DNA of 64,000 nucleotides, taken from Streptomyces neyagawaensis (GTDB lineage: Bacteria > Actinomycetota > Actinomycetes > Streptomycetales > Streptomycetaceae). How positions within the stretch are numbered: the stretch's first letter is position 1; each line of letters begins with the position of its first letter. A program made the position numbers and the translations under genes. The stretch lies in the NCBI RefSeq assembly GCF_023516595.1, contig NZ_JAMGBG010000053.1, forward strand, positions 93,161-157,160, in the 5' to 3' direction. The notes below the pieces were generated by a model. That model worked only from the letters and a program-made list of their open reading frames with translations. It had not been told where the DNA came from and did not search any database. Below, in pieces: positions 56,537 to 64,000 of this stretch.

Positions 56537-58131
56537 CGCGGGCCTCCTGCGGGGGGTTCGGGGGTGGTGGGGGGTTCGGTAGCTGGGGGTTCGGGGGTGG
56601 GGGCAGGCTCGGGAGCGGGGGTTTCGTCCGCGGTTTCTTCGGCGGGCGTCTCGCTCCCGTGGGCGGGGGCGCGGCCACCGTCGGTAGTGCCGGGGAACGC
56701 GGACGGCTCCGCCTCGGGTTCGGTCCCGGACGCCGGTTCGGTCCCGGACGCCGGTTCGGTCCCGGACGCCGGGTCGGTCCCGGACGCCGGGTCGGTCCCG
56801 GGCGCCGGGTCGGTCTTGGCGTCGGGCGCAGCCTCGGGAGCGGGAGCGGGAGCGGGAGCGGGAGCGGGTTCGACCTCGGGCGCGGGCGCCGCCTCGGGCG
56901 CGAGTCCCGCCTCGGGCGCGAGTCCCGCCTCGGGCGCGAGTCCCGCCTCGGGCGCGGGCGCCGACTCCGCCGGTGGTTCGGCCTCCGGCTTCGAGGGCTG
57001 GGCCTCCTGCTTGGGCCGGGCCACGGGCTCGGCCTGCGGCTCCGGCTCCGGCTCCGGCTCCGGCGTGGGCTTTGGCTCCGTCGGGGCGCGCTCCGCTTCC
57101 GGCTTCGGCTCCTCGAAGGCCGGGCGGGCGTGGTGCCATGGGGCGTCGGCGCTGCGGGCGGGTCGGCTCTGCGCCGGGGGCTCGCCGGGAGCGTCGGTCG
57201 ACGGGGTGCGCCGGCTCGCCGAGCCGCCGGAGGCGGTACGGGCGCGGCGCGGCGTCGTGGGAGCGGGCGGTGCCTCGGGTTCCGACGACGGCTCGGCGGC
57301 GACCTGGCTCGCCGAGCCCTGCGCCGCCGTACGGCTACGACGCGGAGGCGTCGAAGGGGTGGGTGCGGCCGGGGCGGCCGGGGTCTCCGAGGCGTCCGGA
57401 GTCGCTGTCGGCGTCGCCTCGGCGGGCGTCTGGCTCGCCGAGCCCTGGGAGGCCGTACGGGTGCGGCGTACGGGGCGGTCGGCCGCGGGTCGGGCGGGGC
57501 GGTCCCCGGCGGCGGCGCGGGCCGGGCGGTCTCCGGCGGCTCGGGTGGGGCGGGTCGGGGCCGGGGGGAGTTGGCCCTTGAGGGGGCCCCACTCGTTGGG
57601 GTCGGGGACGCCGGGCGGGAGCATCTGGCGGCGCTTGGGGCCGCCGTGCTCGGACTCGCCGGGCTCCTTGGCGCCGGGCCATGCCTTGGCGACGCGGGCG
57701 GCCAGGACGAAGTCCTTGCGGAGCGGGTGGCCCTCGAAGTTCTCGGGGAGGAGGAGGTGGTCCAGGCCGGGGTGGCCCTCGAAGCGGACGCCGAACATCT
57801 CGTGGGTCTCGCGCTCGTGCCAGGCGGCACCGGCGTAGACGTCCACGGCGGTGGGCAGCACCGGGGACGCGTGCGGGACGGTGGTGCGGACGAGGAGGCG
57901 GCGGACCGGGGCCAGGGCCACGACATGGGCGGAGACCCGGAAGCCGGTGCCGGGTTCGTCGACCGCGCTCAGCCAGTCGAAGTAGGTGCAGCCCAGGGTG
58001 GTGCGGGCGGTGCTCAGGGCCTCGATCCAGGAGGCGGAGGGGACGTCCACGGTCAGGACGTCGTAGGACTCCTCGGCGGTGGCGTCGGCGCCGAAGAGTT
58101 CCTCGACGGGGGCGGGGAGCCAGCCGGTCAA
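56533..58131 (-). CDS. nuoC: NADH-quinone oxidoreductase-like subunit C with very long disordered tail
   Basis: 532 residues. Residues 1-165 are the NuoC 30-kDa domain (TYFDWLSAVDEPG, RLLVRTTVPHASPVLPTAVDVYAGAAWHERETHEMFGVRFEGHPGL in parts). The remaining 365 residues are a low-complexity Pro/Ala/Glu tail with repeated TASQGSAS, GLAPEA and SGTDPA/SGTEPA units. Standard NuoC is about 180-220 residues. NuoC helps dock the NADH arm; here there is no NuoD, and the tail may be a replacement contact or an unstructured spacer. Starts 4 bp inside the nuoB stop. Confidence 0.92.
   Translation of the reverse strand: MTGWLPAPVEELFGADATAEESYDVLTVDVPSASWIEALSTARTTLGCTYFDWLSAVDEPGTGFRVSAHVVALAPVRRLLVRTTVPHASPVLPTAVDVYAGAAWHERETHEMFGVRFEGHPGLDHLLLPENFEGHPLRKDFVLAARVAKAWPGAKEPGESEHGGPKRRQMLPPGVPDPNEWGPLKGQLPPAPTRPTRAAGDRPARAAAGDRPARPAADRPVRRTRTASQGSASQTPAEATPTATPDASETPAAPAAPTPSTPPRRSRTAAQGSASQVAAEPSSEPEAPPAPTTPRRARTASGGSASRRTPSTDAPGEPPAQSRPARSADAPWHHARPAFEEPKPEAERAPTEPKPTPEPEPEPEPQAEPVARPKQEAQPSKPEAEPPAESAPAPEAGLAPEAGLAPEAGLAPEAAPAPEVEPAPAPAPAPAPEAAPDAKTDPAPGTDPASGTDPASGTEPASGTEPASGTEPEAEPSAFPGTTDGGRAPAHGSETPAEETADETPAPEPAPTPEPPATEPPTTPEPPAGGPR
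56717..56822. repeat. 18-bp tandem repeat in nuoC (SGTDPA/SGTEPA units)
   Basis: About six copies of an 18-bp unit related to ggttcggtcccggacgcc, encoding six-residue Ser-Gly-Thr-x-Pro-Ala repeats. Confidence 0.88.
56889..56956. repeat. 18-bp tandem repeat in nuoC (GLAPEA units)
   Basis: Three near-identical copies of gcctcgggcgcgagtccc plus a partial fourth, encoding Gly-Leu-Ala-Pro-Glu-Ala repeats. Confidence 0.88.
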
Positions 58132-58832
58132 CGGTCCCCCTCCCCGGTGGAGCTGTCGGGCGTGCCGGTGCCGGCCGGCGGGGCCGGGGGCTTCACCAGA
58201 CCGCTCTGGAGAGCCGCCGGTGACGGGCGGGCGGGGGCCGGCGTCGGACCCTCGGCGGTGGTGGAGGACACGGTGCCCCCGGCGGCGGCGTCCGTTCCGT
58301 TGCCGTACCGCTCCCCCAGGGACTCCCTCGCGATCTTCTCCTGGAGTTTCAGGATGCCCTGGAGAAGGGCCTCGGGGCGGGGTGGGCAGCCGGGGACGTA
58401 GACGTCGACGGGGATGATCTGGTCGACGCCCTTGGTCACCGAGTAGGAGTCCCAGTAGGGGCCGCCGCAGTTGGAGCAGGCGCCGAAGGAGATGACGTAC
58501 TTCGGTTCCGGCATCTGCTCGTAGAGGCGCTTCACGGCCGGGGCCATCTTGTCCGTGACCGTGCCGGACACGACCATCAGGTCGGCCTGGCGGGGGCCCG
58601 GCGCGAAGGGGATGACACCGAGGCGGATGAAGTCGTGGCGGGCCATCGACGCGGCGATGAACTCGATCGCGCAGCAGGCCAGGCCGAAGTTGAAGACCCA
58701 GAGGGAGTAGCGGCGGCCCCAGTTGAGGATCACCTTCATCGGCTCGGGGGCGAGACGGGCGAGGGCGCCCAGCCGCTTCGGCTCCGGGAGGGACACGGGC
58801 TGCGGGGTGGTCGTTTCCGGCTTCACGTCCAT
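58128..58832 (-). CDS. nuoB: NADH-quinone oxidoreductase-like subunit B
   Basis: 234 residues from the ATG at 58832 (MDVKPETTTPQPVSLP), 10 bp inside the end of nuoA. All four cysteine ligands of cluster N2 are present: the adjacent pair in FGLACCAIEF, one in SFGACSNCGG and one in VYVPGCPPRP. N2 reduces quinone in complex I. A Pro/Thr-rich tail of about 60 residues follows the conserved domain. Confidence 0.96.
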   Translation of the reverse strand: MDVKPETTTPQPVSLPEPKRLGALARLAPEPMKVILNWGRRYSLWVFNFGLACCAIEFIAASMARHDFIRLGVIPFAPGPRQADLMVVSGTVTDKMAPAVKRLYEQMPEPKYVISFGACSNCGGPYWDSYSVTKGVDQIIPVDVYVPGCPPRPEALLQGILKLQEKIARESLGERYGNGTDAAAGGTVSSTTAEGPTPAPARPSPAALQSGLVKPPAPPAGTGTPDSSTGEGDR

Positions 58833-59236
58833 GCCAGGACCCCCTTCTTGTATGCGTAGAGCAGGCCGACGGCGAGGAAGCCGAGGAAGACGAACATCTC
58901 CACCAGCGTGGTCGCGCCGTAGCCGTCGTCGGCGAAGACGGTCGCCCAGGGGAAGAGGAAGATCGAGTCGATGGCGAAGATGACGTAGAGGAAGGCGTAC
59001 ACGTAGTAGCGGACCTGGGTGTGGGCCCAGTGCTCGCCGACGGGGTCGACGCCGCACTCGTACGTGAGGAGCTTCTCCCGGGTGGGGACCTCGGGGCGCA
59101 GCAGGCGTCCCGCGCCGAAGGCGATGGCCACGAAGAGCACGCCCACGGCGGCGAGCAGTCCGACCACCGAGTAGGACTGGAAGTAGTCCGCCGCCACGAC
59201 GTACTCCGCCGCGACGGCGACGGTCGGTTCCGGCAC
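58823..59236 (-). CDS. nuoA: NADH-quinone oxidoreductase-like subunit A
   Basis: 137 residues from a GTG at 59236 (V/M-PEPTVAVAAEYVVAADYF), three helices. LLTYECGVDPVGEHWAHTQVRYYVYAFLYVIFAIDSIFLFPWA (in parts) is the conserved loop and helix pair containing the redox-sensitive Cys of NuoA. First gene of the cluster; a 460-bp spacer precedes it. Confidence 0.95.
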   Translation of the reverse strand: MPEPTVAVAAEYVVAADYFQSYSVVGLLAAVGVLFVAIAFGAGRLLRPEVPTREKLLTYECGVDPVGEHWAHTQVRYYVYAFLYVIFAIDSIFLFPWATVFADDGYGATTLVEMFVFLGFLAVGLLYAYKKGVLAWT

Positions 59237-59696
59237 GTCCGCCCCTCGTTCCCTCACCTGGCGACCTGTACGTACGCGCTCCGTACGCCATACATACGCC
59301 GCTGTTCGACGATCTGTACGCACGGGAGTCTAGGCCCTGCTAAAGAGACCGTAAGCAGCCCGTCACAGCTCGGCATGCGCAGGGCCGTGACCTGGGGGTC
59401 CGTGCGCCGGGCGGTGGCGGCGGCCGTGCGGGGCCAAGGCGACGGCCCGGTCGGGGAGATGGGACCACCGGACCGGGGCGACGGGACCTCCGGACCGGGG
59501 CGACGATGCCGCCGGGCCGGGGCGGCAGGACCACCGGACAGGGGCGACGGAGCCACCGGGTCGGGGCGACGGGCCGGGGCGACAGGGGGCAGGGCGGTCG
59601 GCCGGGGGCCTCGGCGGGGTGGGTGGGGTTTTCCCCAGGGGGGCCGGGCGGTTCGCCTCATGGCGCCGGTGGGGCGTCGGCGGGCAGGCTGTGGCC
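59237..59696. other. Divergent spacer between nuoA and the histidine kinase pair
   Basis: 460 bp without a gene. The right half is filled by the 22-bp tandem repeat listed separately; promoters of the nuo cluster and of the kinase operon must lie here. Confidence 0.6.
59461..59570. repeat. 22-bp tandem repeat, five copies
   Basis: Units of the form gggaccaccggaccgggg-cgac at 59461-59482, 59483-59504, 59505-59526, 59527-59548 and 59549-59570, plus a partial sixth. No spacers between copies, so this is not a CRISPR array. Confidence 0.85.
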
Positions 59697-60923
59697 ATGA
59701 CCGAGCCCCTTTCTCCTTTTCCCTCGGCCGGCCGTGGACGGCCGTCGGGGCGCCCGTTGCCCTCCAGCCGCACGCCGTCCGAACCGCTGCCGCCCGCGCG
59801 GCTCGCGTTCGAGGCGCACACGTGGAAGGAGATCGCGCATCTGCTGACGAATCTGCCGCTGTCGCTGATCGGGTTCACCTTCGTGACGACGGTGCTGTTC
59901 ACCAGTGCCTTCCTGACGCTGACGGTGATCGGATTCCCGCTGCTCGCGGCCGCGCTGCTGGGGGCGCGTCAGCTGGGCAAGCTGGAGCGGATACGGGCGC
60001 GGGCGCTGCTCGACGTGACGGTGGACGAGCCGAGTCCGCTGCCGATGCGGGGCGGCGCGGACGGGTTCGTCGCGCAGGTGTGGATGAGTGTGAAGGACCC
60101 GGTCGGCTGGCGTTCGATGCTGTACGAGCTGATCCGGCTGCCGTGGGGGATCGCGACGTTCACGATCACCCTCACGGGGTTGTTCGTGGCGTGGCCGGTG
60201 CTGCCGTTCATCGTGCGGGGGCTGGCGAACGCGGACCGGGCGATGGTGCGGGCACTGCTGTCGCCGTCGGACGAGCTGGAGCGGCGGATCGCGGAGCTGG
60301 AGTCGGACCGGGGCGTCGTGGTGGACACGGCGGCGGCCGATCTGCGGCGCATCGAGCGGGATCTGCACGACGGGGCGCAGGCACGGCTGGTGAACCTGGC
60401 GATGGGGCTCGGGCTGGCGAAGGAGAAGCTGCTGGAGGGCCAGGCCGACGACGCCGTGGCCTCGATGGTGGCGGAGGCGCACGGCGAGGTGAAGCTGGCA
60501 CTCCAGGAGCTTCGGGATCTGGCACGGGGCATCCATCCGGCGGTGCTGACCGACCGGGGCCTGGACGCGGCGCTGTCCTCGGTGGCCTCGCGGTGCACCG
60601 CTCCGGTGAAGGTGACGGTCGATCTCCCGGCGCGGCCCGCGGCGGCGATCGAGGGGATCGCCTACTTCACCGTCTCGGAGCTGCTCCAGAACGTCAGCAA
60701 GCACAGCGGGGCGCGGTCCGCGGCCGTGGACGTCTGGCGGTCCGACGACCGGCTGCTGATCCAGGTGTGGGACGACGGGCGCGGCGGCGCGAGCGTCGAC
60801 GGCGGCTCGGGCATCGCCGGTCTCGCGGAGCGGCTGGGCGCGGTCGACGGTCTCTTCATGGTCGATTCCCCGGTGGGCGGCCCCACGACGATCACGGCGG
60901 AACTGCCCTGGCGGAACCGGTAG
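59697..60923 (+). CDS. Sensor histidine kinase (HisKA_3 type), first of a paralogous pair
   Basis: 408 residues from the ATG at 59697 (MTEPLSPFPSAGRG). An N-terminal hydrophobic sensor domain (about 45-180) of the putative-sensor type carries four membrane segments. The HisKA_3 phosphoacceptor is H224 in RRIERDLHDGAQARL. The HATPase domain has QNVSKHSGA (N box) and DDGRGGA, GSGIAGLAERL (G boxes). Likely phosphorylates the LuxR-type regulator downstream. Confidence 0.94.
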   Translation: MTEPLSPFPSAGRGRPSGRPLPSSRTPSEPLPPARLAFEAHTWKEIAHLLTNLPLSLIGFTFVTTVLFTSAFLTLTVIGFPLLAAALLGARQLGKLERIRARALLDVTVDEPSPLPMRGGADGFVAQVWMSVKDPVGWRSMLYELIRLPWGIATFTITLTGLFVAWPVLPFIVRGLANADRAMVRALLSPSDELERRIAELESDRGVVVDTAAADLRRIERDLHDGAQARLVNLAMGLGLAKEKLLEGQADDAVASMVAEAHGEVKLALQELRDLARGIHPAVLTDRGLDAALSSVASRCTAPVKVTVDLPARPAAAIEGIAYFTVSELLQNVSKHSGARSAAVDVWRSDDRLLIQVWDDGRGGASVDGGSGIAGLAERLGAVDGLFMVDSPVGGPTTITAELPWRNR

Positions 60924-61121
60924 GCGGGGTGGGCTCCATGAGTGGGCTCCATGAGTGGCCTCCAGGGGTGAGGCCCAGGGGTGAGAGCGAGGGGTGGGGT
61001 TAACCCCAGGAACCGGACGCCGACGGGCTGGATGGTCCGGGAGGCCGGGGGCGGGGAGTGTGGGAGTACGCCAGGTGGTGGCGCGCTCCGGTCGGAGTGT
61101 GGGTGAGGAGGAGTGGCGGCT

Positions 61122-62462
61122 ATGGAATCCGCGTATGGGCAGGGGTACGGCGGCTGGGACGAGGCGGCCGTGGCCGAGCGGCGGCATCGGCTGCCGGCGG
61201 GGCTGCGGGCGCCGTTCGAGGGGCGCAGCTGGCGGGAGTTCGGCTATGTGATGCTCGGCTTCCCGATCGGCGTGCTGATGTTCACGTACGCGGTGACGAT
61301 GCTGTCCGTCGGGGTGGGGCTGCTGGTCACGTTCCTCGGGGTGCCGGTGCTGGCGGCGGGGCTCGCCGGGTGCCGGGGGCTCGGGGCGATGGAGCGGGCG
61401 CGGGCGCGGGCGCTGCTCGGGGTGGAGGTGGCCGCGCCGGAGCCGTTGCGGCCGCGCAAGCGGGGGGCGCTGGCGTGGATGGGTGCCGTCCTGCGCAGCG
61501 GGTCGTCGTGGCGGCAGCTGCTGTACGCGGTGGTGCAGTTCCCGTGGTCGCTGTTCTCCTTCGTGGTCGCCCTGAACTTCTGGGCGTACGGGTGGGCGAT
61601 GCTGACGTATCCGCTGTGGTTCTGGGTCTTCCCGATGTGGGTCGGGCAGGACGGGGTGCAGCTGTACGGGGACGAGGGGCACGCCGTGTACCTCGACAAC
61701 GCGTTCGAGGTGACCGTGACCGCGCTGGTGGGGCTGCTGTTCACGATGGCCACGCCGTGGATCGTGCGGGGCCTGACGATGGTGGACCGGGTGATGGTGA
61801 CCGCGTTGCTCGGCCCGTCCCGGCTGGGGGCGCGGGTGGTGGAGCTGGAGTCGGACCGGGGGGTCGTGGTGGACGCGGCGGCGGCCGATCTGCGGCGCAT
61901 CGAGCGGGATCTGCACGACGGTGCGCAGGCGCGGCTGGTCGCGCTGGCGATGGATCTGGGTGTGGCGCGGGAGAAGCTGACCGAGGATCCGCAGGAGGCG
62001 GCGCGGATGGTGGACTCCGCGCACGGTGAGGTGAAGACGGCGCTGCGGGAACTGCGGGACCTGGCGCGGGGCATCCATCCGGCGGTGCTGACCGACCGGG
62101 GCCTGGACGCGGCGCTGTCCGCGGTGGCCGCCCGGTGCGCGGTGCCGGTGGTGGTGGAGGTGGATCTGCCGGCGCGGCCGGTGCCGGCGATCGAGGGGAT
62201 CGTCTACTTCACGGTGTCCGAGCTGCTGCAGAACGTCAGCAAGCACGCGGGCGCCTCCCGGGCGGTGGTGGATGTGTGGAAGGTCGAGGGCCGGCTGATG
62301 CTCCAGGTCACCGACGACGGGATGGGCGGCGCCGACGTCGGGGCGGGCTCGGGGCTCGCCGGGCTTGCGGAGCGGCTGGGGGCCGTCGACGGGGTGCTGG
62401 TCGTGGACTCACCGGCGGGCGGACCCACCCGGGTCACCGCGGAGCTGCCCTGGCGGGCGTGA
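61122..62462 (+). CDS. Sensor histidine kinase (HisKA_3 type), second of a paralogous pair
   Basis: 446 residues from the ATG at 61122 (MESAYGQGYGGWDEAA), with GAGGAG upstream; a GTG at 61113 is too close to that site. Same layout as the upstream kinase: a membrane sensor domain (about 35-235, more aromatic than its partner), phosphoacceptor H265 in RRIERDLHDGAQARL, then the ATPase boxes. Long identical stretches around the H box and ATP-binding domain (RDLARGIHPAVLTDRGLDAAL) indicate a tandem duplication whose sensor domains have diverged. A terminator hairpin follows. Confidence 0.94.
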   Translation: MESAYGQGYGGWDEAAVAERRHRLPAGLRAPFEGRSWREFGYVMLGFPIGVLMFTYAVTMLSVGVGLLVTFLGVPVLAAGLAGCRGLGAMERARARALLGVEVAAPEPLRPRKRGALAWMGAVLRSGSSWRQLLYAVVQFPWSLFSFVVALNFWAYGWAMLTYPLWFWVFPMWVGQDGVQLYGDEGHAVYLDNAFEVTVTALVGLLFTMATPWIVRGLTMVDRVMVTALLGPSRLGARVVELESDRGVVVDAAAADLRRIERDLHDGAQARLVALAMDLGVAREKLTEDPQEAARMVDSAHGEVKTALRELRDLARGIHPAVLTDRGLDAALSAVAARCAVPVVVEVDLPARPVPAIEGIVYFTVSELLQNVSKHAGASRAVVDVWKVEGRLMLQVTDDGMGGADVGAGSGLAGLAERLGAVDGVLVVDSPAGGPTRVTAELPWRA

Positions 62463-62523
62463 GCCTCGGGGCCCCGGCTGCGGGGGCGTGACGTTCGGCG
62501 GCAGGGGGGCGGGACCACCAGGG

Positions 62524-62553
62524 GCGCGTCCGGAGCCGATGCTCCGGACGCGC
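62524..62553 (+). terminator. Terminator after the second histidine kinase
   Basis: A perfect 13-bp stem (62524-62536 with 62541-62553) around a cgat loop, about 60 bp after the stop. Confidence 0.85.
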
Positions 62554-62762
62554 TTCGCCGTGTCGTGGCGGCGGGGGCGTCCCTGTCGCGGCGGCGGTGG
62601 CGGCGTCCCGTCGCGGCGGCGGTAACCAGCCAAGACATGGCGGGGTTCTTACCCGCGAGGGTGTCGGGGTGGCGTGGGGGGACCGGGATGCTGGGATGCT
62701 GGGGCCGTCGGGTGGGTGGGCCAGGATGACGGCCGGCTCCGGGCTTGCGGGGGGACGGGATC

Positions 62763-63434
62763 GTGGAGGACAAGGTGCGGGTGGTCATCGCCGAGGATTC
62801 GGTGCTGTTGCGGGAGGGCCTCACCCGGCTGCTGACCGACCGGGGGCACGAGGTCGTCGCGGGGGTCGGGGACGGCAACGCGTTGATCAAGACGATCGGT
62901 GAGTTCGCGGCGCAGGGGGAGCTGCCCGATGTCGTCGTCGCCGATGTGCGCATGCCGCCGACCCACACCGATGAGGGCGTCCGGGCGGCCGTGCAGTTGC
63001 GCAAGCAGCATCCGCGGCTGGGTGTGCTCGTGCTGTCGCAGTACGTGGAGGAGCGGTACGCCACCGAGCTGCTCGCCGGGTCCAGCCGGGGCGTCGGCTA
63101 TCTGCTGAAGGACCGGGTGGCGGATGTGCGGGAGTTCGTCGACGCGGTGGTGCGGGTGGCCGGCGGGGGGACGGCGCTCGACCCCGAGGTGGTGGCGCAG
63201 CTGCTCGGGCGCAGCCGCAAGCAGGACGTGCTGGCGGGGCTCACGCCGAGGGAGCGCGAGGTGCTGGGGCTGATGGCGGAGGGGCGCACCAATTCCGCGA
63301 TCGCCCGGCAGCTGGTGGTGAGTGACGGTGCCGTCGAGAAGCACGTCAGCAATATCTTCCTGAAGCTCGGGCTGTCCCCGAGCGACGGGGACCACCGGCG
63401 GGTGCTGGCGGTCCTCACGTATCTGAATTCGTGA
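62763..63434 (+). CDS. LuxR/NarL-type response regulator
   Basis: 223 residues from a GTG at 62763 (V/M-EDKVRVVIAEDS), GGGGGA upstream. Receiver: E11-D12, phosphoacceptor D61 (VVADVRMPP) and the switch lysine in GYLLKDRV. C-terminal LuxR HTH: LTPREREVLGLMAEGRTNSAIARQL then VEKHVSNIFLKLGL. Sole response regulator near the two kinases, though a terminator separates it from the second kinase, so it has its own promoter. Confidence 0.95.
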   Translation: MEDKVRVVIAEDSVLLREGLTRLLTDRGHEVVAGVGDGNALIKTIGEFAAQGELPDVVVADVRMPPTHTDEGVRAAVQLRKQHPRLGVLVLSQYVEERYATELLAGSSRGVGYLLKDRVADVREFVDAVVRVAGGGTALDPEVVAQLLGRSRKQDVLAGLTPREREVLGLMAEGRTNSAIARQLVVSDGAVEKHVSNIFLKLGLSPSDGDHRRVLAVLTYLNS

Positions 63435-63738
63435 CGGGGCCGCCCGTACGGGTCCCCCGTACCGCCCCCGCTCACCCCCCGAACACCAGCCGCCCGCCCC
63501 CTTTCCCCCGAAGCGCCCGACCCGTCAGTACTAGAACCGCCACTTCCGGGGGAGCGTCTTCTGTGGCAGTTCAGCGGGTGTGCGGGGTGGGTGGGACGAG
63601 GTCGGCGCGGGGTCGAAAAAAGCTCGTCGAACAGTCGAACGGTCAAGGGAAGGTCCGCAGCACCGACGTAGGGTTGGTCTCGGGATGGCCGCTGGGACGG
63701 TCGTTCCCGGACAGCCGCCTCAAGGGAGGTCAAGTTCA
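63435..63738. other. Spacer between the response regulator and korA
   Basis: 304 bp without a gene; a strong ribosome binding site (aagggaggtc) for korA lies at its right end, so the korA promoter should be within it. Confidence 0.5.
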
Positions 63739-64000
63739 GTGACCAGCCAGGTCAGCAGCCCAGCGGAGCAGGCCGACGAGGCCGTTCTCGGAGAACTGGG
63801 GGAACAGCGCAAGCCGGCGGGGACCAAGGACGTCCGCCGCCTCGATCGGGTGATCATTCGGTTCGCGGGTGATTCCGGTGACGGTATGCAGCTCACCGGT
63901 GACCGTTTCACCTCCGAGACCGCCTCGTTCGGCAACGACCTGTCAACCCTGCCGAACTTCCCCGCCGAGATCCGCGCCCCCGCCGGCACCCTGCCCGGCG
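63739..64000 (+). CDS. korA: 2-oxoacid:ferredoxin oxidoreductase, alpha subunit, 3' end beyond the window
   Basis: The first 87 codons are visible from a GTG at 63739 (V/M-TSQVSSPAEQADE), preceded by GGGAGGT. VIIRFAGDSGDGMQLTGDRFT and NDLSTLPNFPAEIRAPAGTLPG (in parts) are the start of the gamma-type domain fused at the N-terminus of actinobacterial KorA. With KorB, which should follow, it oxidises 2-oxoglutarate to succinyl-CoA and reduces ferredoxin. Confidence 0.93.
   Translation, partial: MTSQVSSPAEQADEAVLGELGEQRKPAGTKDVRRLDRVIIRFAGDSGDGMQLTGDRFTSETASFGNDLSTLPNFPAEIRAPAGTLPG

Noticed and set aside
59461..59570. Possible CRISPR array
   Set aside because: Copies are directly adjacent with no unique spacers, and no cas genes are near.

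Overview
The window comes from a high-GC actinomycete, almost certainly a Streptomyces. Evidence: very GC-rich third codon positions, frequent GTG/TTG starts, and the Streptomyces order of the ribosomal/RNA-polymerase block. Nearly all housekeeping genes lie on the minus strand. Read 5' to 3' they run tRNA-Thr, tRNA-Met, rpmG, two MaoC-type dehydratases, a TetR/efflux pair, murB, (aspC and add on the plus strand), tRNA-Trp, secE, nusG, rplK, rplA, a lipoprotein, rplJ, rplL, rpoB, rpoC, then rpsL, rpsG, fusA, tuf. Terminators, a TTG start for rpoB and clear promoters for rpsL and rpoB can be read directly.

Layout: 1-4473 holds a truncated Tat-exported GH115 alpha-glucuronidase and an ECF sigma factor with a one-pass membrane partner. 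4595-9252 is the tuf/fusA/rpsG/rpsL operon with its promoter and terminator. 9739-17845 is an accessory segment between rpsL and rpoC. 17947-31349 is the rpo/ribosomal/nusG/secE block. 31600-39426 holds aspC, add, murB, a TetR/MFS pair with visible operators, the MaoC pair, rpmG and two tRNAs. 39848-48313 is mixed metabolism and envelope: an amidohydrolase with an unusual metal site, a lipoprotein, an NAD(P)-binding protein, a secreted cupin, tRNA-Tyr, a YajQ protein, a permease, YccF and HtpX. 48574-59236 is a reduced complex I cluster (nuoA,B,C,H,I,J,K,L,M,N, without D,E,F,G). 59697-63434 is two paralogous histidine kinases with one response regulator. The window ends inside korA (2-oxoacid:ferredoxin oxidoreductase).

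The most interesting region is 10550-17845. A Crp/Fnr regulator with intact cyclic-nucleotide and DNA-recognition residues precedes a tightly packed five-gene operon. That operon encodes a small class III nucleotidyl cyclase with a complete catalytic set, a STAND-like NTPase/alpha-solenoid protein with a degenerate P-loop, an SPFH/band-7-like protein, a three-helix membrane protein resembling Pycsar effectors, and an M48 membrane protease with a proline-rich tail. A near-perfect CRP operator lies about 100 bp upstream of the cyclase gene. The cyclase C-terminus and the NTPase N-terminus carry the same 26-residue glycine-rich motif (24/26 identical), although their codons differ at many synonymous sites. 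I infer a cyclic-nucleotide signalling or anti-phage/stress system in which the shared motif joins producer and scaffold. Its function is unproven.

The NuoDEFG-less complex I near korA suggests a ferredoxin-fed proton pump; this too is inference.
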